64,000 bases of DNA from NCBI GenBank assembly GCA_963753545.1, contig CAVWCQ010000008.1, positions 992,001-1,056,000 of the forward strand. Direction: 5' to 3'. Shown here one piece after another: positions 1 to 8,640 of this stretch. Both the position numbers and the translations under genes were made by a program. Numbering within the stretch: the first letter of the stretch is position 1; every line of letters starts with the position of its first letter. The stretch comes from CAVWCQ01 sp963753545. Lineage in GTDB: Bacteria > Chloroflexota > Anaerolineae > Aggregatilineales > Aggregatilineaceae. The notes below the pieces were generated by a model. It did no database searches, was not told the DNA's origin, and was given only the letters and a program-made list of their open reading frames with translations.

Positions 1-256
1 GTTCCGCGAACGAAATGAGAATCGCCGCGCCGATGAATGCGGTTAGCAGATCGGCCAGACTGAACGAAATCGGTTCGTTTAACCAGCCCAGATTGACGTC
101 GAACATGTTGAGGATAAACGCGCCAACGAATGCGCCAAGCAGCCCGGCAATAATCATCTCGCCCAACGTCAGGGCGCGGCGGGTGAAGGCACTGGCGGCG
201 GCTCCGGCCAGTGCGCCAATGATCAGCCAGACAATTACTTCTTGAAGGGATGGCAT
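1..256 (-). CDS. GlsB/YeaQ/YmgE family (transglycosylase-associated) membrane protein, partial
   Basis: The minus strand reads MPSLQEVIVWLIIGALAGAA and continues as Gly/Ala-rich hydrophobic segments with GEMIIAGLLGAFVGAF. This is the pattern of the small three-helix GlsB/YeaQ inner-membrane proteins, which are linked to stress responses but have no defined reaction. The ATG at 256 follows an AGGAGG Shine-Dalgarno (SD) with good spacing, so the start is firm. The 3' end runs off the window after 85 codons. A 'CACCGCGG'-type repeat and a GGGCGGG palindrome separate it from cdaR upstream, so it is probably its own transcription unit. The family assignment is by pattern only. Confidence 0.75.
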   Translation of the reverse strand, partial: MPSLQEVIVWLIIGALAGAAASAFTRRALTLGEMIIAGLLGAFVGAFILNMFDVNLGWLNEPISFSLADLLTAFIGAAILISFAE

Positions 257-305
257 CAGACCTCCTCGTGTGAAAACAGCGAAAAGCGAAAAAAGAAAAG
301 CAAAT

Positions 306-340
306 TTCACCGCAGAGAGCGCGGAGAGCGCAGAGAAAAG
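306..340 (+). repeat. Dispersed intergenic repeat R1 (TTCACCGCGGAGA... type), copy 1
   Basis: This is a purine-rich stretch starting TTCACCGCAGAGAGCG and ending in GAGAAAAG. The same core recurs at 13575-13664 (two copies), 22590-22625 and 38020-38049, always between genes and always in this orientation. It has no coding capacity of its own. Confidence 0.75.
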
Positions 341-384
341 ACAAGAATAAAAGTGATCTTCAAAAGTAATGTGATTTTACACAA

Positions 385-406
385 GGGCGGGTTTGTTAAC
401 CCGCCC
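385..406. terminator. Palindrome R2, terminator-like hairpin downstream of cdaR
   Basis: The inverted repeat GGGCGGGTT / AACCCGCCC has 9 bp and a 4-nt loop. It lies 70 bases past the cdaR stop codon. Near-identical palindromes follow other genes (53349-53370, 63605-63626), so it is both a repeat family and a probable transcription end. There is no strong U-run on the minus strand here. Confidence 0.5.
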
Positions 407-478
407 TCTGATTCTATTTTGGCAGAGTGCGGCGCGAATCAGTCGCCTGCCGAGAGAATAGCATGGTTGATGCCCGGG

Positions 479-1783
479 TTACCAGTGGAAGCGCAGCATA
501 CTGGTTTCCTCTGGGGTCGAAGGCGTGGGTTCTGGCGTGCTGCTGGCGGGAACAATCGCCACACTGAGTTGTTCAGGCCGGACACTGATCGTCATATCGC
601 TGCTCAGAACCTGATCGACCAGCATGCCCTGCGGTGTCACCTGGAAATCCCCTTCGCCCAGCCCGCTCAGATCCACGACCACGCGCAGATCTTCGCGGCG
701 GGGCAGGAGCGGTTCCGGCCCAACGACCAGGACCGTGACCGCATTAGGCAGCACAGTAGCCGTGTACAGCGTCGGATCGATGCCCGTGATCTCAACTGGG
801 ACTTCCTGGAACTGGCGGCTGCTGGGAACCGCTGAAATGGTGACGGTGACACGGATATTCGCGTTTTCTGGCACGGGCGAGACACCATTGGGCAGGGCCA
901 GCGGAACCTCGGCGGTAAACGTTCCGGTTTGCGCGGTCAGGTCGATGGGCACGGTGCGTACCACGCCGCCCATGTCGCTGATTGCTTCCTGACTCCCCGA
1001 TACGCCGACGGTTTCTGGCTCAGCGACGTAGCCCTCAAAGATATAACCTTCGGGAGGATCGTTGATCACTTCGGGCAAAACACGCATCTGGAACACATCG
1101 GAGCGGGCCTGGATATCGACCGAGCAGAGCACGGTGGCAGGGTCCAGTTCGACATCGGTTATGCGCGTGCTGTTTTCCTGGACGGGAGTCAGGCTGTAAG
1201 TGCCGTTTACAACCGGGTTGCGCTGTTCGCTCAGATCCATGCGCACCTCGGCGGCGGCGACGCTGTTCACTTTTTGCTCACTGCCGTGGACCGTGACTTC
1301 CGTCTGATCGCAGGTGGGTTCGCTGCTGTAACTGTAACCCAGCGGCGGCTCCGTGTGGGTGATGCGAATCGGGACACGCTTTTCAGCTTCGCGATCCACG
1401 GTGATGGTCACGGTGCTGGGCCGGATCGAGACAACCTTGCCGTGGCGGGGCGATACCACATTGGCGCTCAGTTCGAGGCGGTATTCCCCGACCCGCTTGA
1501 TATCGCTCAGGTCGGCTTTGACCTCGATATCGTCAGGAACCAGCAGATTCCATTCGCTTTTTTGGGCACGAATGCGCACGATATCCACCCGGATTTTCGA
1601 TTGGGAGGTGATCACATACCCGTCGGGCAGGTTGAGTTCGATGGGAATATTGCTGATCTCGCGCTCCTCCAGGGGGTTGTTCGACATATTAGCGGCCAGC
1701 CAGACAACCATCGCCAGGAAGATCGAGGCCGCCATCCACCCCAGATTGCGCAGTGTAAATTGGATGAGTGAACTTTCACGCAT
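479..1783 (-). CDS. cdaR: YbbR-domain protein, CdaR-like regulator of diadenylate cyclase
   Basis: The protein has 434 residues with one N-terminal transmembrane helix (about residues 10-32, WMAASIFLAMVVWLAAN). Repeated beta-rich YbbR modules follow, seen as recurring 'V.V..' strands and P.S.V.V segments (LRPSTVTITVDREAEKRVPI and later copies). The C-terminus is a short Pro/Thr-rich tail. In Firmicutes CdaR is a membrane-anchored extracytoplasmic partner that modulates CdaA. The gene lies about 105 bases downstream of cdaA on the same strand, the classical order. The adjacent glmM of Bacillus is absent. The assignment rests on domain pattern plus context. Confidence 0.85.
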   Translation of the reverse strand: MRESSLIQFTLRNLGWMAASIFLAMVVWLAANMSNNPLEEREISNIPIELNLPDGYVITSQSKIRVDIVRIRAQKSEWNLLVPDDIEVKADLSDIKRVGEYRLELSANVVSPRHGKVVSIRPSTVTITVDREAEKRVPIRITHTEPPLGYSYSSEPTCDQTEVTVHGSEQKVNSVAAAEVRMDLSEQRNPVVNGTYSLTPVQENSTRITDVELDPATVLCSVDIQARSDVFQMRVLPEVINDPPEGYIFEGYVAEPETVGVSGSQEAISDMGGVVRTVPIDLTAQTGTFTAEVPLALPNGVSPVPENANIRVTVTISAVPSSRQFQEVPVEITGIDPTLYTATVLPNAVTVLVVGPEPLLPRREDLRVVVDLSGLGEGDFQVTPQGMLVDQVLSSDMTISVRPEQLSVAIVPASSTPEPTPSTPEETSMLRFHW

Positions 1784-1888
1784 GATTTTTATTTGATGTT
1801 AGCAGGGGATATCCCCTTCATACCCCAAAACCATCCTGGTGTCCTCATCATCTTGCATGTACCCCACTGAACGGAGGGTGTGAGCGGC

Positions 1889-2779
1889 TTATGCCGCCCG
1901 CCGTCCCTGATCCTCTGGATTCCGGTTGCGCCGCCGTGATACTTCATCGCGGGCACGGGCCAGCCATCCAGTCCAGGGCCACGCGCTCTCGGCCTGGGCG
2001 CGGGAACTGGTATAAAAGGCGTTGAGAATGGTGCGCAGGCGGTTGGCGTCCAGCCTGCGGATCATTCGCCCGCCGTTCGCTACCGAGATACGCCCCGTTT
2101 CCTCTGAGACAATGACACACAGCGCGTCGGATACTTCGCTGATACCCAGCCCGGCACGGTGGCGCGTCCCCAGTTTGCGATCCGTCAGGTTGCGCCCCGA
2201 TGAGAGGGGCAGCACCGAAGCGGCGCTGGCAACACGCCCATTGCGGATGATCACCGCGCCGTCGTGCAGCTCCGTTTTGGGCCAAAAGACGGTCAGGAAC
2301 AACTGCGGGCTGATCGCGGAGTCGAGCGGGACGCCTGTCTCAATAAATTCATCCAGGGCGTCGTTGCGTTCGAGCACGATCAGCGCGCCGTGCCGCCGCT
2401 CGGAGAGACGGGCCGCCGCCGCGCAGATCGCCTCGATGATCTGTTCGTTCTGGGTGAAGGTGGGCGAACGGCTGAACAGGGTGCTAACCCCCGTCCGGCC
2501 CAACCGTTCTAATGCTCGGCGCAGTTCGGGCTGGAAGATGACCGGGATAGCTACCGCCGCCGCCGTGATCACATTGTTCAGCAGCCAGCGGAAGGCGATC
2601 CAGTCGAGCATGGTGGCGAAAAACGCAATGAGCAGCACCACGCCAATGGTGCCGCGCAGCAGCGAGATCGCCTGAGTGCCGCGCACAAGCAAGCTGGCCG
2701 CGAAAATGATCGCTGCCACGACCAGCACATCGGGCACATCGTTCCAACCAAATGTCTCCAGGGTCCAGATCAGTCTCAT
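1889..2779 (-). CDS. cdaA: Diadenylate cyclase CdaA (c-di-AMP synthase)
   Basis: This membrane-bound DisA_N-family enzyme condenses two ATP into cyclic di-AMP. Three hydrophobic helices occupy about the first 80 residues. The catalytic domain follows with LHDGAVII (DGA motif) and GTRHRAGLG (RHR motif), both intact. I chose the ATG at 2779 (MRLIWTLETFGW), which starts just before the first helix. An in-frame GTG at 2842 would add 21 basic residues unusual for the family. The C-terminus (RRRNRNPEDQGRRAA) is basic and probably disordered. It is in an apparent operon with cdaR, so c-di-AMP signalling is probably active. No c-di-AMP riboswitch or hydrolase was seen in the window. Confidence 0.93.
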   Translation of the reverse strand: MRLIWTLETFGWNDVPDVLVVAAIIFAASLLVRGTQAISLLRGTIGVVLLIAFFATMLDWIAFRWLLNNVITAAAVAIPVIFQPELRRALERLGRTGVSTLFSRSPTFTQNEQIIEAICAAAARLSERRHGALIVLERNDALDEFIETGVPLDSAISPQLFLTVFWPKTELHDGAVIIRNGRVASAASVLPLSSGRNLTDRKLGTRHRAGLGISEVSDALCVIVSEETGRISVANGGRMIRRLDANRLRTILNAFYTSSRAQAESAWPWTGWLARARDEVSRRRNRNPEDQGRRAA

Positions 2780-2966
2780 GATGTTACGCCGCCAGGTTCC
2801 GACTCCTCGTTTTACCTTATACACGGTGAAAGGGTGTTTCACCGCAAAAGTTAGTCAGGGTATCACATTCGCTTAGCCCAGCCCCTACGGTTCATAAACT
2901 TCGTGACCAGAATAGATCGTTCCCTACCTCTAAGTACAGCCAAGCAGATTTTGTGGGGTGTTTTTT

Positions 2967-2990
2967 GTAGGGGCGCTGCTTGCTGCGCCC
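2967..2990 (+). repeat. Palindromic repeat R3 (GTAGGGGCGC...GCGCCC), copy 1
   Basis: The sequence starts GTAGGGGCGCTGC and closes GCTGCGCCC, forming a 6-bp GGGCGC/GCGCCC hairpin with an 8-nt loop. Related copies lie at 15435-15456, 19783-19806 and 51518-51541. The remaining intergenic bases between 2843 and 3033 show nothing further that I recognise. Confidence 0.7.
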
Positions 2991-3033
2991 ATTTATATCC
3001 CGCATTTTCAATTTGCCTGTACTTAGGATCTGG

Positions 3034-4099
3034 TTATTGCCCTCCGCCGCTCAACTGCTTGAGCAAGCGGTAGTAATCCTGCACATTTGGCGGATTCAGC
3101 TCGATAATCCGGCGTATAGTTACCAGAGCGTCGCCGTGCAGCCCCGCCTGCAACTGAAGTTCCGCCAGATGATCTAACTGGCCAATTGATTTATCGCGCA
3201 TTCCCGTCTGCTGGTAGACTGCTGCCAGCCGCGAGCGGAGCGCCATATCGTTCGGGTAGCGCGTGACGTGCTCATCGAGAATCTGGATGATTTTGTTGGC
3301 GCGGCGCTGTTTGGCATAAAGCCGCAGCAGACCGTCCAGTTCGCGGATGGCTGATACCGTATCGTTCAGTTTGTAATTGAGATCAACCAGGGCGCGGCGG
3401 GCACGCTCGTCTTCCGGCTCCAATTTGCGAATCTGCTCATAGGTGCGCATCGCCTGCCGCAAATCGAGGCGGCTGACATCGATATCACCGATCCGGTGCA
3501 AAATCTGGATGATGGTTTCCTTCGAGACGTTGATCCGCTGAGCCAGTTGCAGCGCGCCGCTGTAGGTTGATCGGGCCTCGTCATAGTCGGCAAGCTGGTA
3601 GTAGGTGTCGGCCAGATCGATGTGCTGGTGCAGCACCGCTTCCCAATTTTCGGATTTTTCGAGCAGCACAATCAGGCTCTTGTGCAGGCCCACATCCATT
3701 GGGGCGATCTTGAGCGCTTCCTGCAAAATCTCCGCGCCGCGCATGTTCGTCGCCGCGCACCACGTAAACATTCGCGACCAGATTATATTTTGCCATTGCC
3801 GCCGAAACGTTGTCCCGTTCGAGCAGAATTTGCCCGATACGCTGGTGAATCGGCAGATAATCGGGAGCCGATTCCAGCATAAAGTGGGCATGGTCCATCG
3901 CCAGATTGTAGAGGCCGCGATGCATATACTGGTCCACCAGATTCAGCCCTTCCGTCACGCGGTCATTGATGTAGGGCACGATGCTGATCAGCGATTCGGG
4001 GTCTTCCTGGCGGACGGCTTCTTCAAGCTGGCGGCGAGTTTTGGCGACGCGCTGCTTCCAGGACGGCCCGGTGAGCAGTTCGAGGAACCGTTCATTCAT
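3034..4099 (-). CDS. TPR-repeat protein B (interrupted by a single-base frameshift near 3750)
   Basis: It begins MNERFLELLTGPSWKQRVAKTRR and reads helical TPR-like pairs to ...MAKYNLVANVYVV. The frame then moves +1 around 3740-3765 and TPR repeats resume (ILQEALKIAPMDVGLHKSL, LADTYYQLADYDEARSTY, ...) to the stop at 3034. Both parts are clearly the same alpha-solenoid, so one extra base is likely. The start ATG overlaps the end of the upstream TPR gene (ATGAATGA), suggesting translational coupling or an originally single gene. TPR solenoids mediate protein-protein contacts, and no enzyme domain is visible. The partner is unknown. Confidence 0.75.
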
Positions 4100-5304
4100 C
4101 AGCCGAAGCTGCGAATTCGTCGGCCTTGCTGACGCTGGCGCTCAGTTGGTTATAGGTGGCGGCAAGCTGTCCGGCTTCGTCGGGACTCATCGCCAGGCCC
4201 AGATCAACCATCCGCAGGGTCTGGATCAGGTGCTGGGCGGCCTCGCGGTGATTTTTCATGGTCGCGTAAGCCAGACTCATGCCATGCATGGCTCCGGCAG
4301 CGAGAGTGCCGTCATCCGCCGCTTTTTCAAAACTCTTCACGGCGTGTTTCCAGTCTTCCTGTTCCAACTGCATCACGCCGAGATTAAAGTAAACGGCAGG
4401 GTGGCGCATATTGTGGGAGATCGCCCGCTCATAGGTGCTGGCGGCCTCGGAGTATTCGCCCTGGCGCTGGAGTTCGATGCCCTGAATAGCATACGTGCCG
4501 CCCGCATCCAGCGACCCGGATTCAAAAACGTAGGTTGCCAGAGACGCAAGCGCGACCTCGACTGCTTCCCCAATGGGGCCGCGCGGATCGGATTCACCAA
4601 GGTCGCGGGCGCGCCGGTCACCTTCATCTTCCGCCGATGCTTCAAAGGCTCGTTCGCGGCGCGTTTCCTGGGGCTGTTCGTCAAGATTTCTCGATGATAT
4701 CCGCCGAAATGAGCGCTCCGGTTTGCAGCGCCGTCATGGTGTTGAGCGCCTGGGGATTGGTCGGCTCGATGCGCAGCGCCCGTTCGACGGCCTGTAAGGC
4801 AATATCGGTACGGTTGGCGCGCTGGAAATTGAAGGCCAGGGTGAGATATTCGCGGATGGCGTTTTTCCGCTGGCCCGTGCGCTCATAGGCCAGGGCAAGA
4901 CGCTGGTGAATCTGGACAAGGCCAGCCGTCAGGCGGGTGGCGCGTTCCCAGTTGCCAATCGCTTTTTCTGGGTCGCGCTGGGCCAGATAGATCTCCGCCG
5001 CGTTGACATACTGCTGAGCCGCTTCTTTGAGCCGTCCCAATCGTTCCAATACGTCGGCGCTTTTTTCCAACGGGATCGGATCGTCTGGCGCGAGTTGGTG
5101 GGCGCGGGTATAGACTTTCAGCGCGTCTTCTAACCGGCGAGCCTGAAGCAGTGCAAGACCCAGGCTGTTATGCGCTGCCGGGTCTTCGGGAAATTCCTGA
5201 ATGGCACGTCCATAAGCCGCAATCGCCTTGTCCCACTGCTGGTCCCAGGCGGCGCTGTGCCCCATATTCATTGCCTGCTCATAGATCTGACGGTTCCCGG
5301 CCAT
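4092..5304 (-). CDS. TPR-repeat protein A (frame changes +1 at about 4681)
   Basis: The start ATG at 5304 follows GAGGATGA. Residues 1-200 carry about five TPR units (AAWDQQWDKAIAAYGRAIQE, AAHNSLGLALLQARRLEDAL, ...). The frame stops at TGA in GAGAAATCTTGAC (4681), and TPR units resume in the +1 frame (...GTYAIQGIELQRQGEYSEAA..., HPAVYFNLGVMQLEQEDWKH). The second part ends at 4092, overlapping TPR gene B. It lies downstream of argF on the same strand with a small palindrome between them. The break resembles the RF2 frameshift site, but an extra base is the simpler reading. Confidence 0.75.
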
Positions 5305-5347
5305 AGTTCATCCTCATCCCACACGCGCTTTAAATTTGATTGTAACC

Positions 5348-5367
5348 GGGTAGGGCTTGCCCTACCC
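5348..5367. repeat. Short palindrome GGGTAGGG-CTTG-CCCTACCC between argF and the TPR gene
   Basis: This is a perfect 8-bp inverted repeat with a 4-nt loop. A related but longer GTAGGG...CCCTAC palindrome is at 22648-22674. It could act as a weak terminator after argF, but no U-run follows. It is best seen as part of the local small-palindrome population. Confidence 0.45.
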
Positions 5368-5399
5368 CCCAACACAACTCGCAGCAATCACGAGCGGAT

Positions 5400-6383
5400 T
5401 CACTTCTTCTTTTTCTTGCCTTTTTTGTCTTTCCGGTACTCTGCGACATACGATTCGATAATCTTGTTCTTGCAGAGCAGATAAACCAGGATCGCTTTTT
5501 GGGCGTGCATCCGGTTTTCGGCCTGGGGGAACAGGCGCGACTGCGGGCCATCGGCAACTTCGTCCGTGATTTCTTCGCCGCGGTGCGCGGGCAGGCAGTG
5601 CATCACAATGGCCTGGTTTGCCGCATTGCTGAGCAGATCCTCGTTGATCTGGTAGGGCGGGAAGACCTTACGCCGTTTTTCGGTTTCTTCTTCCTGGCCC
5701 ATGCTTGTCCAGGTGTCGGTGTAGATGACATTCGCGCCGCTCACGGCTTGCGCCGGATCGGTTGTGACGCTGATATCGAGCATGCCGTGGCTGAGTTGGC
5801 GGGCTTTTTCGATGGTGGCGGGCTTCGGCTGGTATCCTTCGGGGCTGGCGACCGTCATCTTCATGCCAAACTGCGCCGCGCCCATCATCAAGCTGGTGGT
5901 GACATTGTTGCTGTCGCCCACATAGGCAAGGTGCAGCCCTTCGAGGCGGCCAAATTCCTCGTAGATGGTCAACAGGTCGGCCATAGCCTGGCAGGGATGG
6001 TTGTAATCGGTCAGGCCGTTGATGACCGGGACCGGACTCCACTTCGCCAGATCGAGCACATGCTGGTGTTCGAAGGTGCGGGCCATGATCGCGCTGACAT
6101 AGCCGCCCAACACGCGGGCGATATCGGCAATACTTTCGCGCTTGCCCAGGCCAATTTCCTGCGGGCTGAGGTAGAGGGCATTTCCGCCCAGGTGAATCAT
6201 CGCCATTTCGAAGCTGACGCGGGTACGCAGCGATGGCTTCTGAAAGATCATGCCCAGTGTCTTGCCTTTGAGTAAGGGTTCGTTGCCGCCTGCTTTCCAC
6301 TCATCTTTGAGGGCAACCGCCAGCAGCAGCATGTCCCACAAATCAGACGGTGTCCAGTCGGATAGTTCGAGAAAATGCTTCAC
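5400..6383 (-). CDS. argF: Ornithine carbamoyltransferase
   Basis: It catalyses carbamoyl phosphate + L-ornithine to L-citrulline + phosphate in arginine synthesis, in the cytosol. Key motifs are intact: FQKPSLRTR (carbamoyl-phosphate loop; Lys points to OTC rather than ATC), HPCQAMADL, and HCLPAHRGEEITDEV near the C-terminus (the ornithine/transition-state loop with Cys). The length of 327 is slightly above the usual 305-315 because of a Lys-rich tail (KDKKGKKKKK), which is unusual. The start is GTG, preceded by GAGG and AGG. No other arg genes are nearby. Confidence 0.95.
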   Translation of the reverse strand: MKHFLELSDWTPSDLWDMLLLAVALKDEWKAGGNEPLLKGKTLGMIFQKPSLRTRVSFEMAMIHLGGNALYLSPQEIGLGKRESIADIARVLGGYVSAIMARTFEHQHVLDLAKWSPVPVINGLTDYNHPCQAMADLLTIYEEFGRLEGLHLAYVGDSNNVTTSLMMGAAQFGMKMTVASPEGYQPKPATIEKARQLSHGMLDISVTTDPAQAVSGANVIYTDTWTSMGQEEETEKRRKVFPPYQINEDLLSNAANQAIVMHCLPAHRGEEITDEVADGPQSRLFPQAENRMHAQKAILVYLLCKNKIIESYVAEYRKDKKGKKKKK

Positions 6384-6500
6384 TTTCGCCTTACCTCATT
6401 TTGGATAGAATTAGATATAAATTGACGGCGCGTAGTATAGCACAAATCTGCCTCGCCTACCTGCCAGTCGGTCAGGCGGAGGAGAGCCGTAAGCCATTAC

Positions 6501-6533
6501 AAAAAACCGGCGGTGTCTTGCACACACCGCCGG
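6501..6533 (-). terminator. Rho-independent terminator after the first peptide-binding protein gene
   Basis: On the minus strand a perfect 10-bp stem (CCGGCGGTGT / ACACCGCCGG, 7-nt loop) is followed by six T. It sits about 65 bases past the stop at 6598 and ahead of argF, so it separates the two units. Confidence 0.9.
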
Positions 6534-6597
6534 CTGCAAACAGGGTAGGGGCGTTTTCAGTCGCGATTGCGCGTCTGAATCATCCCTGCCATTTTTA

Positions 6598-8371
6598 TTA
6601 TTGAGCGCCGCCGGTGCCGCGAGCCGCCAACTGAGACGCCTGATCGATGGTTCGCCAGTCGTAGTGCGGACCACCAAACAGACCGTCAGTGTCGAACGGG
6701 CCAGTGACCCAGGGCTTGGTCAGAGCATAGCTCAACTGCATGTACAGCGGGATGATCGGGTACTCGCCTTCCTGACCAAAGAACATGTCTTCAATCTGGT
6801 AGTATTCCTCAACGCGAGCATTCTGATCGGTTTCCTGCGCGGCCTGGGTGATCAGGTCGTCAACTTCGGTGCATGGGCGCTTGAAGGTATTTTCGCCTTC
6901 GCAGTTCAGCACGTCGCCCACCCAGTTGTTGGCGTCAGGATAGTCAGGCCCCCAGCCCATCGTCCAGATGTTGGGACGATCCTCGGGCGCGTTGCGGGGG
7001 TCGATGGTTTCGAGCAGCACGGAGAATTCCTGCTGTTCGATGGTCAGGATATTCGCGTCGCAGCCCAACTCACGCTCCACTGCTGCCGAGAGGAATTCCG
7101 CCCAGTCGCCAGCACCCTGGTAGGCGACGATTTCCAGTGGAGGCAGGCCCTGGCAGTTCGGATAGCCAGCGGCTTCTATTTCTGCCTTAGCGAATTCGGG
7201 ATCGTAACCGACACCCACTTCATTGATCGGCGGCGCGCCATACATGCCGGGAGGAGTCAGGTGGATCATGGGTGTGCCACGACCCTGCAGCGTCTCCTGA
7301 ATGAAGGCGTTCCGGTCAATAGACGCGGCGAACGCGCGGCGGGCGTGAACATTGTCAAAGGGAGGCTTGTCGTGGGCAAAGCCGAAGTAGAAGACCGATA
7401 GAGTCGAGGTCTGGCTGAGTTGATCGGCGTAGGCCGGATCATCGAGGACGGATTGCAGTTCCGCAGCGGGCACGCCGGAACGGTCAATCTGGTTGTCCTG
7501 GTAGAGCGAGAAGACCGTACCAGCGTCTTCAACGACGGTGGTGATCACGCGCTCAACATTGCCAGGGCCGCGCAGATCGGCGGGCAGGAAGGTATTCTGC
7601 AAGAAGACACGGCGAACGCCAGTTACCAGTTCGTCCAGGACGAAGGGGCCGTTGGTCACGATGTTACCCACTTCGGTCCAGTCGTCACCGTATTGTTCGA
7701 TGACTTCCTGGGGCACGGGGCGGTACATCCACATCGGGGTTTCGCTGAAGAAGAAACCAGCCGAATACTGGAGATTCACGATCAGGGTCGCGTCATCGGG
7801 GGCCGAGACCTGAACCAGATCGTAGTCCGCGTCGGTGACTTCATCGACGGGCTTCTGTGGAAACGTCGTTGCAGCCCAGGATGACTTTGTCAGCTACGCT
7901 GGTGTAGTAAGCACCCAGGCGCGGGTCGCAGGAGCGCTTGATGCCGTAGGCGATGTCGCCTGCGGTCACGTTGCGCAGCACTTCGCCCTCGTCGGTGTCG
8001 GGATTCCAATGAACCCAGGGCACGTCATTGCGGATCGTGAAGGTCCACACCGTACCAGTGTCGTCAACTGTCCAACTGGTGGCCAGTTCGGGAACAATGT
8101 TGCCTGGATTCTCAGGATCGGCGTTGGTGAGTCCCAGGAACAACTGCTCAATCGCAGCGATGGAAACCTGGTCAGAAGCACGCTGGGGGTCCAGGGTGCT
8201 GATCTGGGAGGCGTCCGTGACGTAGTAGGTAACGGGTTCTTCCTGGCGCATCACGCTGGTGAGTGTGATATCGGTATTGCTAGCGAAGGCAAGTCCGGTA
8301 GGCAGCAGCGCGACCGCCATTGTCACGATCACGGTGACTACGGGCAGAAACCGGAATACTCTCTTTTGCAT
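6598..8371 (-). CDS. ABC transporter substrate-binding protein, family 5 (peptide/OppA-DppA type), frameshifted copy
   Basis: It is the periplasmic/extracytoplasmic binding component of an oligopeptide-type ABC importer. The N-terminus MQKRVFRFLPVVTVIVTMAV is a signal peptide with an AFA-S cleavage region and no lipobox. The protein parallels its neighbour at 8641-10401 almost residue for residue. The reading frame breaks after NDVS near 7859. The gene has GTTTCCACAGAAG where the paralogue has GTCTCCCAGAAG, one base longer, and the correct frame resumes immediately. The break is therefore one inserted base, real or a sequence error. No permease or ATPase genes are linked. The start is supported by AGGAGGAGC upstream. 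Confidence 0.88.
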
Positions 8372-8520
8372 GTTGCAGCTCCTCCTAGAGCTAATTCAAA
8401 TTTTGAAATAAACGATGCTGTGGGCCGACCTGTTTGCCTCGGAAAGCGTGGACGGTTGTGCTCGGTGAAGTGCTCTCCTTTCCCGGAGGGGGCAAATCCC
8501 CTCATATATTAACTACTCAT
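8372..8520 (-). promoter_or_regulatory. 5' leader of the first peptide-binding protein gene
   Basis: This leader and that of the downstream paralogue (10402-10535) share blocks on the minus strand: GGAAAGGAG, CCGAGGC..AA..AGGTCGGC (a small hairpin), and AGCTC-N6-GAGCT. The last block forms a 5-bp stem whose loop shows the Shine-Dalgarno AGGAG. Conservation outside the coding region suggests either recent duplication or a shared post-transcriptional control element. I do not recognise a known riboswitch. Confidence 0.4.
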
Positions 8521-8590
8521 CCAACCTGCAATTTGTTCAATGATTTTGTGACTTATACTCAAAATATAAAGAACAGGCGGTGGATAGGCA

Positions 8591-8620
8591 AAAAAAGAGG
8601 GGTGCAAATGCACCCCTCTT
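8591..8620 (-). terminator. Rho-independent terminator after the second peptide-binding protein gene
   Basis: Minus-strand hairpin GAGGGGTGC / GCACCCCTC with a tight loop, followed by a run of T (the plus-strand A-run 8591-8596). It lies 20 bases past the stop at 8641. Confidence 0.9.
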
Positions 8621-8640
8621 CACTACTCGATCAGGCGTGT

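Noticed and set aside
479..992. Plus-strand frames opposite cdaR and other genes
   Set aside because: Arg/Ser/Thr-rich shadow frames opposite strong genes, without SDs or homology patterns.
5305..5399. Riboswitch or attenuator for argF or the TPR gene
   Set aside because: Only a short GGGTAGGG palindrome is present, and it lies downstream of argF rather than in its leader.
8372..8520. Known riboswitch class (c-di-AMP, c-di-GMP, guanidine)
   Set aside because: I could not match the conserved core of any of these. Only a shared hairpin and SD stem are visible.
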